DNA of 46,112 nt from CANHCC01 sp040381555 (GTDB lineage: Bacteria > Bacteroidota > Bacteroidia > J057 > RFSG01): contig JBEIHC010000007.1 in the NCBI GenBank assembly GCA_040381555.1, positions 1 through 46,112 on the forward strand, given 5' to 3'. A program made the position numbers and the translations under genes. This document shows positions 1-7,219 of this stretch, one piece after another. The notes below the pieces were generated by a model that was not told the origin of the DNA, made no database searches, and saw nothing but the letters and a program-made list of their open reading frames with translations. Numbering within the stretch: the first letter of the stretch is position 1; each line of letters starts with the position of its first letter.

Positions 1-60
1 ATAAAAATAATTTGCCGCCTTACTCGGGATGACTGCTGGGGTTGAGGAATAGCTTTTTAG

Positions 61-176
61 TTGTTAGTTATTAGTTATTAGTTATTAGTTATTAGTTATG
101 CCTTCCCAAACCACTAACCCCTAACCACTAACCACTAATCACTAACCACTAATCACTAACCACTAACCACTAACCC
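61..176. repeat. Heptanucleotide array with two opposed arms (copy A)
   Basis: The left arm (61-99) is a period-7 array of AGTTATT-type units. After a CCTTCCC spacer, the right arm (about 110-176) is a period-7 array of AACCACT-type units with a few AATCACT variants. The arms can pair only imperfectly, at about 5 of 7 bases per unit, so this is an opposed-array element rather than a clean hairpin. Related arrays occur at 421-508 and 25767-26056. Confidence 0.8.
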
Positions 177-254
177 TTTTACTGGATTCCTCGCAAAATG
201 TTTGAATTGCCAATTCCACATAGTCATGCCGAGTAGGTGCCTAATTAAAATTGG

Positions 255-366
255 GCTTTAAAGTATTTCTAGCACCGTATCGAGGCAAGACGGGCAATGC
301 TCGTAAGCTTTTGGAGATGTTCCGTCTTCCCACGATACAGGCGGCGCTAAAAATTGCTTTAGAGTA
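255..366. repeat. Long imperfect palindrome
   Basis: The arm at 255-293 (CACCGTATCGAGGCAAGACGG at its core end) is matched by the reverse complement of 322-366 (CCGTCTTCCCACGATACAG at its start), with mismatches and small gaps. The loop is about 28 bases. This fits a MITE-like remnant or a structured noncoding transcript. No function can be assigned. Confidence 0.6.
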
Positions 367-420
367 TAAAAATAATTTGCCGCCTTACTCGGGATGACTG
401 CTGGGGTTGAGGAATGGCTT

Positions 421-508
421 TTTAGTTGTTAGTTATAAGATATTAGTTATTGGTTATTAGTTATGCCTTCCCTAACCACTAACCACTAACCACTAACCAC
501 TAACCCCT
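421..508. repeat. Heptanucleotide array (copy B)
   Basis: This has the same design as the array at 61-176. Its TTAGTTATT-type left arm is slightly degenerate (422-464). The same CCTTCCC spacer follows, then AACCACT units (473-508). It ends about 12 bases from the stop codon of the neighbouring minus-strand gene, so it lies in that gene's 3' flank. Confidence 0.75.
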
Positions 509-520
509 ATTCCCTCCGCT

Positions 521-2050
521 TCAAGAAACAATCACTCTCAGCCTGTCCATCAGCTTATCCCAGCCTTTGGTCATGATTTCTCTCTCATTGGGCTCACAAA
601 TATCTAAGATATATAAGTCCACATAAACATCTCCCGGAATCATATCGATGGAAAAAATTAGGAATTCATTACTTGGTCTTTCTCCCCCGACCCATTGCCA
701 CTTCAAGTAGCGATCTTGTACTTTTTCGATTATTCTGGCAGATTCTGTATAGTTTCTCCAATGAAAGAAATACACATGTGTTTTATCATCTTGTTCGACT
801 CGTTCGGCCAACCAATTCCGCATGTACTCTGGTTTTGTCAGAGCCATGAATAAATCACGGGGTTCACAATCAAAAGAGTATTTGAGTTCTAAAAATTCCT
901 TCCGAACAGCATTTGCAGAAAGAATGGAAGGATCTAATTCTGGTTTGATAAAGTTTCGCTCATTTTTTTTGAGTTTCAGTTCCAGTTTTTTCTGACGATC
1001 TTTTTCAATTTTCCTTTGTTTCTTTTGCTCTGGAGTCAACAGAGCGAGTTCTTCGCTATCATCTACCTCATCCCCTCCCAGAATTGGATCTACTCCTGAA
1101 ACATCTATGTCTGGATCCAACCCATTCCCCTCTCCTACTGGTTTTGCTGGCTTGGTATTGGCATTTTTTCCTTTTGCGTCTTTTTTCCCCGAAGATTTTT
1201 CAGGCTTTCTTTTTTCGAAAAGTGGAGCCGATTGTTTTTCCTGAGCTTTCGTAAGCGCTGTTTTTTCGGTAGATGCTTTATCCGAAACTTTGGAAGCAGC
1301 AGGCTTCGGAGTTACTTTCTTGAGTACTTTCTTATTTTCCCCGCCTTTCTGCTTCAGTTGCTCTGGAGTAGTTTTAGCAGGAGCCTCAGTGAGTGCTGGA
1401 CTGGCCTTTTTCTGAACAATATTTTGTTTCACTGGGGCTGCCGATTCCTTCTTATTTGAGGAGCTCTTTGCAGGCTGTGTTTTGGGTATTGGACTTGATT
1501 TTGGAGCCTTGGCTACGGTTACCTTCTTTGCTGATTTTGAAGAGGTGGTTTGGGGGCTTGCTTGGGAGATTGGTGCGGATTTCTGAGTTTTTTTCGCTGA
1601 CACTTTGTTTGATTGCTTTTGTACGGTAGAAGGTTTGCCCGATTTTGGGACTATAACCTTGGATTTTGGACTAACCACTTTGGGGGCAGAACCTTGTTTG
1701 GCCTTTGGAACAGTTTTTTTTGCCGAAGCTTGAGCAGTTTTTGAAGTTACTGCCGATTTTGCTTTGGGGCTATTTTTTTTTGCCGAAGCTTGAGCAGTTT
1801 TTGAAGTTACTGCTAATTTTGCTTTGGGGCTATTTTTTGAAACCACAAGTTTTGTTACAGATTTTTTGGCCGAGTTCGGTTTTTCAGAAGTTTTCCCAGA
1901 TTTAATCACAGCTTTTGGCTTCACCTTTGGAGGAGGACTCGCCTTTTTTGCCTGTGCAGGTTTCACGGTAACCTTAACAATAGCCTTCTTAGTAGCCGTT
2001 TTTGCTGCTTTTGCGGGCGCTTTAGTTTGTTTTTTCAAGGGCTTTTTCAT
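521..2050 (-). CDS. START-like domain protein with long histone H1-like Lys/Ala/Pro/Ser-rich N-terminal tail
   Basis: About the first 300 residues are low-complexity, made of Lys, Ala, Pro, Ser and Thr with AKK/PKAK repeats, like bacterial histone H1-like proteins. An acidic segment (GLDPDIDVSG onward) and a highly charged, probably coiled-coil stretch follow. Residues from about 380 to 509 form a compact START/SRPBCC-like domain of the type usually found alone (about 130 residues) in Bacteroidota. A 60-bp in-gene tandem duplication lies at 1721-1840. An upstream in-frame ATG at 2083 exists, but I prefer 2050 because the protein then starts MKKPLKKQ, like basic tails. The START-like domain suggests binding of a hydrophobic ligand; the tail suggests nucleic acid binding. 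Both roles are inferred. Confidence 0.8.
   Translation of the reverse strand: MKKPLKKQTKAPAKAAKTATKKAIVKVTVKPAQAKKASPPPKVKPKAVIKSGKTSEKPNSAKKSVTKLVVSKNSPKAKLAVTSKTAQASAKKNSPKAKSAVTSKTAQASAKKTVPKAKQGSAPKVVSPKSKVIVPKSGKPSTVQKQSNKVSAKKTQKSAPISQASPQTTSSKSAKKVTVAKAPKSSPIPKTQPAKSSSNKKESAAPVKQNIVQKKASPALTEAPAKTTPEQLKQKGGENKKVLKKVTPKPAASKVSDKASTEKTALTKAQEKQSAPLFEKRKPEKSSGKKDAKGKNANTKPAKPVGEGNGLDPDIDVSGVDPILGGDEVDDSEELALLTPEQKKQRKIEKDRQKKLELKLKKNERNFIKPELDPSILSANAVRKEFLELKYSFDCEPRDLFMALTKPEYMRNWLAERVEQDDKTHVYFFHWRNYTESARIIEKVQDRYLKWQWVGGERPSNEFLIFSIDMIPGDVYVDLYILDICEPNEREIMTKGWDKLMDRLRVIVS
1721..1840. repeat. 60-bp tandem duplication inside the basic-tail gene
   Basis: Bases 1721-1780 and 1781-1840 are near-identical. 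They differ at two internal positions and at the last two bases. They encode two consecutive 20-residue units (NSPKAKxAVTSKTAQASAKK) of the basic tail. The unit length keeps the reading frame, so copy number could vary without breaking the protein. Confidence 0.85.
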
Positions 2051-2217
2051 AACTTCCCGGGAATTGATTCGCACAAAAATCATTTTTTTTTAATGCCGTA
2101 CAAAATTCTTTTCCACAATCGGTCTAAAATGTCCATTGGATTGACTGTATCTTTTTCCTAGTTTTATCGTTTCCAAACTGTATTTATCTAAAAACTAAAC
2201 ATTTCACACACACAAAC

Positions 2218-2850
2218 ATGAGTTTTTTTAGAAGTTTTTTTATTCTCCGGTACTTTAAATGGATTTTAGGTCTTGGAATACCTATTTTACTTTTCCTTTG
2301 GTTTTCTTCCAGTTACAATTCAATTATTTCTCTCGAAGAGCAATCTCTGGAAAAGTGGGGCCAAGTTAAAACAGCTTATCAACGCAGATTTGATTTAATT
2401 CCCAACTTAGTCGAAACGGTCAAAGGTTCCGCCGATTTTGAAAAATCCACGCTTGAAGGCGTAATTGCCGCCCGTTCACAAGCCACTTCCTTTAATTTAA
2501 ATCCCGACATGTTAAACAACCCCGAGCAAATGGCGGCTTTCGAAAAAGCCCAAGCCAATTTCTCTGGTGCCCTTTCCAGATTAATGGTTGTGGTAGAAAA
2601 GTATCCTGACCTGAAAGCGTCCCAGCAGTTTTCAGACTTGATGGTACAATTAGAAGGTACTGAAAACCGCATAAATGTCGCGCGTCAGGATTTCAACACC
2701 TCCGTAAAAGACTATAACACCCGCATCCGTACTTTCCCAGGAAATTTATTTGCGGCTATCTTCGGCTTCGAGAAAAAAGTCTATTTTGAAGGCGATGCCC
2801 AAAATGAAGCAGCTCCCTCTGTTGGCAAGATTTTTAAAGACAAAGAGTGA
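2218..2850 (+). CDS. lemA: LemA family protein
   Basis: The protein has 210 residues. A basic N-terminus and a hydrophobic segment at about residues 13-31 anchor it in the membrane with the bulk outside. The LemA core follows: SLEEQSLEKWGQVKTAYQRR and RFDLIPNLVETVKG, then FEKSTLEGVIAAR and the GALSRLMVVVEKYPDLKA stretch. LemA proteins are small membrane-anchored helical proteins of unclear biochemical role, often encoded with TPM-domain proteins, as here. The stop overlaps the next start by 4 bases (GTGA), indicating translational coupling. Confidence 0.95.
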   Translation: MSFFRSFFILRYFKWILGLGIPILLFLWFSSSYNSIISLEEQSLEKWGQVKTAYQRRFDLIPNLVETVKGSADFEKSTLEGVIAARSQATSFNLNPDMLNNPEQMAAFEKAQANFSGALSRLMVVVEKYPDLKASQQFSDLMVQLEGTENRINVARQDFNTSVKDYNTRIRTFPGNLFAAIFGFEKKVYFEGDAQNEAAPSVGKIFKDKE

Positions 2851-3287
2851 GTAATGCTCGCAAAATCTTTACAGAGTCACTTTGTAAAGCCGTAGAATCA
2901 GCCATTGAGAAGGCAGAGAATCTCACCTCTGGAGAAATAGTAGTACATGTTGAGAACTCCTGTACGGAAGATCCCTATAAGCATGCAGTAAAAGTTTTTG
3001 AAACTCTCGGACTTCAAAATACCGAACTCAGAAATGGAGTATTGATTTATATTGCTCTCGAGAATCACAAATTGGTCATTCTGGGAGATTCTGGAATACA
3101 CCAATTCATTCATCCACAAGGATGGGATGGATTGGTACAGAAACTCGGTCAAGAGTTTGCTGCCGGTAGATATCAGCAGGGCTTATGCGAGGTCATCGAA
3201 AAAATTGCGGAGAAATTGGTACAACATTTTCCCAGATTTTCTCATGACAGAAATGAATTAAGTAATGCCATCAGTTTTGCCAAATGA
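2847..3287 (+). CDS. TPM-domain protein (soluble, short form)
   Basis: The protein has 146 residues and starts at a GTG that overlaps the lemA stop. It is essentially a bare TPM domain: SGEIVVHVENSC, VFETLGLQNTELRNGVLIYIA, then HKLVILGDSGIHQ and AGRYQQGLCEVIEKIAEKL. There is no signal peptide or membrane helix, so it is predicted to be cytoplasmic, unlike the next gene. TPM domains occur in the thylakoid lumen protein TLP18.3 and in YgcG-type bacterial proteins. Phosphatase activity has been reported for the plant protein, but I do not infer an activity here. It overlaps the next gene by 4 bases (ATGA). Confidence 0.85.
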   Translation: MSNARKIFTESLCKAVESAIEKAENLTSGEIVVHVENSCTEDPYKHAVKVFETLGLQNTELRNGVLIYIALENHKLVILGDSGIHQFIHPQGWDGLVQKLGQEFAAGRYQQGLCEVIEKIAEKLVQHFPRFSHDRNELSNAISFAK

Positions 3288-4060
3288 TCAGATTCCTGCT
3301 GCTTTTGATTTGTTTAGGAGGAGTGCGAATTCTTTCTGCTCAGGATTTTCCCGAAAAACCAGCCTCATTTGTGAATGACTATGCTGGTGTGCTCAGTAAG
3401 GAAGAAGCCCAGCAACTGAATATACTTATCCGACAAATTGCCGATAGTACTTCCAATGAAATAGGGGTAGCCATTTTTCCAGATGCCCAAGGGTACGAGT
3501 TTTCGGATTTTGCCCTGAATGTTGCTAGGACTTGGGGAATCGGCAATAAAGAAAGAAATAATGGTGTTCTGATTGTTCTTTTTATCAAAGAGCGAGGGTA
3601 CTCCTTTCAAGTGGGAAGAGGCCTTGAGCCTGTTTTGACAGACCTTTCCACTCGCAGGATATTCGATCAGTATATGAAGCCCCAATTTAAAAAGGGGAAT
3701 TATTATCAAGGGTTGGCGGAAGGGATTTTAGTTTCCGGTCAAATTGCTTCAGGAGAGTTTGCCTTTTCTGGGGAATATGGAAAAGGCGATTTCGAAGGAA
3801 AGGATATTGCCGGATTAGTCGTATTGCTGCTTATTTTTGGGGTAATAGCCTTGGCCTTTTTATCCCGTAAAGGGGGAGGGGGCGGCAGTGGAGGCGGAGG
3901 ATTGGCTTCAGCACTCCCCTACCTATTATTAGGGAGTCAACTAGGCAGAGGACATCATTCTGGTTGGGGCTCTGGGGGGGGATTTGGAGGCGGCGGTGGC
4001 GGATTTGGTGGCTTTGGCGGTGGTTCTTTCGGCGGAGGGGGATCTTCAGGATCCTGGTAA
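3284..4060 (+). CDS. TPM-domain membrane protein, YgcG-like, with Gly-rich C-terminus
   Basis: The protein has 258 residues. A signal peptide (residues 1-19, cleaved near LSAQ) precedes a TPM domain (about 25-150) with PASFVNDYAGVLS, SNEIGVAIFPD and ERNNGVLIVLFIKER. A transmembrane segment (about 180-198, GLVVLLLIFGVIALAFL) follows. The tail (about 200-258) is almost pure Gly/Ser with FGG repeats and ends GGGGSSGSW. This arrangement is typical of YgcG family proteins encoded beside LemA. Together the three genes form a tightly coupled operon whose products probably act at the cell envelope. Confidence 0.92.
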   Translation: MIRFLLLLICLGGVRILSAQDFPEKPASFVNDYAGVLSKEEAQQLNILIRQIADSTSNEIGVAIFPDAQGYEFSDFALNVARTWGIGNKERNNGVLIVLFIKERGYSFQVGRGLEPVLTDLSTRRIFDQYMKPQFKKGNYYQGLAEGILVSGQIASGEFAFSGEYGKGDFEGKDIAGLVVLLLIFGVIALAFLSRKGGGGGSGGGGLASALPYLLLGSQLGRGHHSGWGSGGGFGGGGGGFGGFGGGSFGGGGSSGSW

Positions 4061-4065
4061 AGTGG

Positions 4066-4099
4066 GTGTAAATTCAATTTTCCGTTTGAATTCCTACAC
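4066..4099. terminator. Possible bidirectional hairpin between convergent genes
   Basis: GTGTAAATTCAA (4066-4077) can pair with TTGAATTCCTACAC (4086-4099), leaving a two-base bulge. It lies between the end of the TPM operon and the convergent lipoprotein gene. There is no long T run, so termination is only inferred from position. Confidence 0.4.
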
Positions 4100-4101
4100 A
4101 A

Positions 4102-4380
4102 TCAATGCACTTCAATCGGCCTAAGCGTTGGGCAGTTTTTCCGGATCCAAGTTGTATCATAATTGGCAATTTCTGCCCTTACACCATTTACAATCAAGTA
4201 TTCATTTGGTTGCGATTTTCCAGACTCAGGCATGAGATTGCGATACCAAGCTTCGGGGCATTTTTGGATCAATGTGGATTGATTGGTTGCTTGAGTGGAA
4301 GAATTTATCTTTTTGGAGGAACGACAAGATATTGAAATAGCTGTGATAATCAACAAGATATAAAAAAATAGGTACTTCAT
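4102..4380 (-). CDS. Small putative lipoprotein
   Basis: The protein has 92 residues. A short signal peptide ends in a lipobox (AISISC, Cys19), followed by an SSKK stretch, so it should be lipidated and membrane anchored. The mature part contains CPEAWYRNLMP and LIVNGVRAEIANYDTTWIRKNCP, with two further cysteines. I do not recognise a named family. It is convergent with the TPM operon and divergent from rplU. Confidence 0.75.
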   Translation of the reverse strand: MKYLFFYILLIITAISISCRSSKKINSSTQATNQSTLIQKCPEAWYRNLMPESGKSQPNEYLIVNGVRAEIANYDTTWIRKNCPTLRPIEVH

Positions 4381-4422
4381 ATCGGGAGTGTTTTGAATTT
4401 AGGACAAAAATGAGAAATTCTG

Positions 4423-4454
4423 TTTGTTAAAAGCAAATATACCTATTAACTTTG
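4423..4454 (+). promoter_or_regulatory. Bacteroidota-type promoter of rplU-rpmA
   Basis: TTTG at 4423-4426 and TAACTTTG at 4447-4454 are separated by 20 bases, matching the TTTG / TAnnTTTG form used by the primary sigma factor of Bacteroidota. Transcription would start about 20 bases before the rplU ATG. Confidence 0.7.
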
Positions 4455-4479
4455 CAATTCAATTTTTCACAATCCATTT

Positions 4480-4788
4480 ATGTACGCAATAGTAAATATA
4501 GCCGGACAGCAATTCAAAGTTGCGAAAGACCAAAACCTGTATGTGCATCGCTTGCCACAGGAAGAAGGCGCTAGTATTGAATTTGGCGAAGTCTTGTTGA
4601 CAGATAACAATGGTTCCATCGTTATTGGAACCCCCATTGTTTCTGGAGCAAGCGTTAAAGCCACGATTCTTTCCCATCTGAAGGCCGATAAGGTCATCGT
4701 TTACAAAAAGAAACGCAGAAAGGGATACGAAAAGAAAAACGGTCACCGTCAGCAAATGACTAAGATTCGTATTGATTCAATTAATTAA
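4480..4788 (+). CDS. rplU: 50S ribosomal protein L21
   Basis: The protein has 102 residues, the usual L21 length. It starts MYAIVNIAGQQFKV, has the VLLTDNNGSIVIGTP core, and ends with the L21 signature VIVYKKKRRKGYEKKNGHRQ. L21 binds 23S rRNA in the large subunit. It is followed after 33 bases by rpmA, the standard pairing. Confidence 0.98.
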   Translation: MYAIVNIAGQQFKVAKDQNLYVHRLPQEEGASIEFGEVLLTDNNGSIVIGTPIVSGASVKATILSHLKADKVIVYKKKRRKGYEKKNGHRQQMTKIRIDSIN

Positions 4789-4821
4789 TTAGGCACTAAC
4801 TTTTAACTAAATAGAAATACC

Positions 4822-5088
4822 ATGGCACACAAGAAAGGCGCGGGTAGTTCCAAGAACGGAAGAGAATCCCACAGTAAAAGATTGGGTATCAAAATATACG
4901 GTGGACAATATGTTATCCCTGGCAATATCATTATCCGCCAGAGAGGTACTAAACACCATCCAGGTAGAGGTGTAGGTATTGGAAAAGACCATACCCTATT
5001 TGCGCTCATCGAAGGAACAGTGAAATTCACCAGAAAAGCTGGGGATAAATCCTTTGTAACAATTGAGCCTATTGTGGCTGAAGCGTAA
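4822..5088 (+). CDS. rpmA: 50S ribosomal protein L27
   Basis: The protein has 88 residues. It starts MAHKKGAGSSKNGRESHSKR, with the Lys/Gly-rich N-terminus that reaches toward the peptidyl transferase centre. The signature GNIIIRQRGTKHHPG and the GKDHTLFALIEG core are present. No N-terminal extension of the Firmicutes type, removed by a protease, is seen. It is co-transcribed with rplU and followed by a strong terminator. Confidence 0.98.
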   Translation: MAHKKGAGSSKNGRESHSKRLGIKIYGGQYVIPGNIIIRQRGTKHHPGRGVGIGKDHTLFALIEGTVKFTRKAGDKSFVTIEPIVAEA

Positions 5089-5110
5089 GGATAATTAATG
5101 ACTAGATTTT

Positions 5111-5147
5111 AAATCGCAACGGTGCTCTCATCGTTGCGATTTTTTTA
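5111..5147 (+). terminator. Rho-independent terminator of rplU-rpmA
   Basis: An 11-bp perfect stem (AAATCGCAACG at 5111-5121 with CGTTGCGATTT at 5132-5142) is followed by a T run. It lies 23 bases after the rpmA stop. Confidence 0.92.
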
Positions 5148-5390
5148 TATATAATTTTATTTCCTATTGAGGGCTTCCTCACAAAGAATTAAACATTTGT
5201 AATACAGGCATTTATAACGATACATCCAATACGGAATGTAAGGAAACGCATTCAATATGTCTAAAATCCATGCACATGCATTCCATAAATTCATTAAAAA
5301 TATAAGGCCTGAATTTTTGGAGATAGCACCGCTTGGTGATAACAAAATAATTTGTCCACTTACTTTCTAAGGAAAACATAAATAGACTAA

Positions 5391-6440
5391 TTAATCATCG
5401 AAGCTGATTTCTAGTTCTGGCGTAATAGGTACACACTGACAGGTGAGTATGTACCCGGAAAGCAATTCTTCATCGGTCAGGGCATAGTTGGCATATTGAT
5501 TAACTGAGCCCTGCATAACCTTTGCACGACAGGAACCGCATACCCCCTTCTTACAAGAGAAAGGTGCATTGATATTATTTTTACAGAGTTGATCTAACAA
5601 AGAGTTCGCTTCTGAGTTCCAGTTAAGCTCGAAGCAATCTCCTTCCAGAATGACGCGCATATGGCAGGTCTGAGAAGCCCCATCCGCCTGCACAACAACT
5701 TCAGGATGGTCTGGTGCTTTAAAATATTCTGAGTGAATTATATTTGTTGAAATGCCTTTACTTTCAAGGAAAACGCGAACCATATCGATCATATTGGCGG
5801 GACCGCACAGGTAATAAGCATCTGCCTCTAATTCTTCGGGATATTGTGTAAAAAAAGAAGAGAGGGATTCATTATTGATTCTACCATATCGATGCCCAGC
5901 CACCTGCTCTCGGCTATAGAAATGGGAAACATGGGCATAGGGATTGTTGGCTATAAGCGATTCCAAAAACATCGTACTTTGCCGCGATTGATTACCATAT
6001 AAAAGTGCTACCCGCCGTTTCTGTCGATTTGCTTGCCTATACATTGAAAGCAGAGGCGTGATGCCACTTCCCGCACCAATTAAAACTACATGAGCCGCGT
6101 CAGGATTTAGTTGAAAACTGCCAACAGGCAGAGAGACCTTCAGATAATCGCCTATTTGGATTTGAGTTGTAAGGAAGCTTGATATCAAACCACCCGGAAC
6201 CCCCTTTACACCCAGGGATAAGGCATCCCCGGGTGCATTGCAAAGCGAATATGACCGACGATAGGTTTTTCCATCCAGATTAACTTCTATCTGTAGATGC
6301 TGACCGGGAATGAATTCAAATAAATGCTTCAAATCATTCGGAACCGCCAAGGTAATTTCAACAGCATCTGAAGTAAGTGCATGGATTCCAATGACCTGCA
6401 GCAAATGAAAAGATGCGTTGTGAGAAGCGGATTGTTGCAT
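5391..6440 (-). CDS. PaaE-like ferredoxin-NAD(P)H reductase (FAD / NAD / 2Fe-2S)
   Basis: The protein has 349 residues with the order of class IA oxygenase reductases that carry a C-terminal ferredoxin. An FAD-binding barrel (about 10-110) has RRSYSL at 61-66. The NAD(P) domain (about 115-235) has GAGSGITP at 122-129 and LCGPANMI at 211-218. A plant-type 2Fe-2S domain (about 255-349) has ligands Cys296, Cys301, Cys304 and Cys334. Such proteins pass electrons from NAD(P)H to a partner oxygenase. No phenylacetate genes (paaABCD) are in the window. The gene is last in an operon with a diiron oxidase and a cupin protein, 17 bases after the cupin gene, so its partner is probably the diiron oxidase. 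That is inferred. Confidence 0.88.
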   Translation of the reverse strand: MQQSASHNASFHLLQVIGIHALTSDAVEITLAVPNDLKHLFEFIPGQHLQIEVNLDGKTYRRSYSLCNAPGDALSLGVKGVPGGLISSFLTTQIQIGDYLKVSLPVGSFQLNPDAAHVVLIGAGSGITPLLSMYRQANRQKRRVALLYGNQSRQSTMFLESLIANNPYAHVSHFYSREQVAGHRYGRINNESLSSFFTQYPEELEADAYYLCGPANMIDMVRVFLESKGISTNIIHSEYFKAPDHPEVVVQADGASQTCHMRVILEGDCFELNWNSEANSLLDQLCKNNINAPFSCKKGVCGSCRAKVMQGSVNQYANYALTDEELLSGYILTCQCVPITPELEISFDD

Positions 6441-6457
6441 ATCAAAAAATCTGCAGC

Positions 6458-7219
6458 CTACACCGATTTCATTCGAGCCGTTTTCATGTAGTTACCCATG
6501 AAGGACTTACCCGTAAGGCCAAAATCGGCAACAGCGAGGAATACTAAATCTTCGGCACCCGTATTGACAGACTGGTGATTGCACCACCGGGGAATCAACG
6601 CAAAATCACCTGGTTTAACCTCATTCTCATATTCATCCACAATAACTTTTCCATTTCCGGATAGGAAAATAAATACGGTTTCGTGCGCATGACGATGCAT
6701 TTCATTGGCTTTCCCGGGTCTGATCGTTACGATTCTAGGATCCAATACTTCGAGGTCAAAGGGTAATACCGAAACCGAGAAATCGATGTCGAGGGCATCA
6801 ACCTGATTATGGTAGAGCCCTTTCAAATGAGGGTCGTTCAAATGAGAGATAAGCGCCCGAGCATCTTGTTTTTGAGTCAGTGAAACCTGGGCATTTATTT
6901 TTTTCAAAAGCATTCCCACCCGTTCCCATTGTAGCTCAGGGAAAAAGCCCTCAACAATAGTTTTCAACTCGGGGGAAAAATCCGAATCTGCCCCACCCTG
7001 CTCAAACCAGTCAATAAACCGAATCACCTCTGCACGAGCGGAATCATTTGCATTGGCAAACAAAAACAAACGACAAGCCGTTGCAGAAAGCTGAACCGGG
7101 TCCGGAGAAGAATTTTGAGACAATGCCGTTCGAACCTCACCTAATGATTGCATTAGGGTGTCTTTTTCTTCAGGGGAAATGCGTTTTGCCTTGACCGCTT
7201 TTATCAAAAACTCACTCAT
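6458..7219 (-). CDS. Cupin-domain protein with helical N-terminal domain
   Basis: The protein has 253 residues. Residues 1-150 form an unrecognised, probably helical domain. Residues about 160-235 form a cupin barrel. Motif 1 is G169-x5-H175-R-H177-A-H179-E180; motif 2 is G204-x5-P210 with H215-x3-N219. The spacing of His175, His177 and His215 fits a mononuclear metal site, most often Fe(II) or Mn(II). It starts inside the 3' end of the diiron-oxidase gene (4-base overlap) and precedes the reductase gene. The function is unknown; dioxygenase, isomerase and sensing roles are all possible. The N-terminal extension is unusual for a small cupin. Confidence 0.82.
   Translation of the reverse strand: MSEFLIKAVKAKRISPEEKDTLMQSLGEVRTALSQNSSPDPVQLSATACRLFLFANANDSARAEVIRFIDWFEQGGADSDFSPELKTIVEGFFPELQWERVGMLLKKINAQVSLTQKQDARALISHLNDPHLKGLYHNQVDALDIDFSVSVLPFDLEVLDPRIVTIRPGKANEMHRHAHETVFIFLSGNGKVIVDEYENEVKPGDFALIPRWCNHQSVNTGAEDLVFLAVADFGLTGKSFMGNYMKTARMKSV

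Larger units (their letters stand above)
1..515. repeat. 365-bp direct repeat unit, one full copy and one partial copy
   Basis: Positions 1-180 recur almost unchanged at 366-510 (offset 365). Each copy starts with ATAAAAATAATTTGCCGCC, runs through a conserved block ending in GGTTGAGGAAT, and enters a heptamer array. Only the first copy continues through 181-365. The second stops next to the 3' end of the gene whose stop codon is at 521. Positions 1-520 hold no convincing coding sequence. The window starts inside the repeat, so more copies may lie upstream. Confidence 0.85.

Noticed and set aside
61..176. CRISPR array
   Set aside because: The repeats are 7-bp units without unique spacers, and no cas genes are present.
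5157..5345. 62-codon minus-strand frame rich in Tyr, Leu and Cys between rpmA and the reductase gene
   Set aside because: It lies directly after a terminator, has no recognisable domain or signal peptide, and its composition fits chance reading of A+T-rich spacer.
5391..6440. Phenylacetate degradation (paa) locus
   Set aside because: The reductase resembles PaaE, but no paaABCD genes are present and the operon partners are unrelated to the phenylacetyl-CoA epoxidase.
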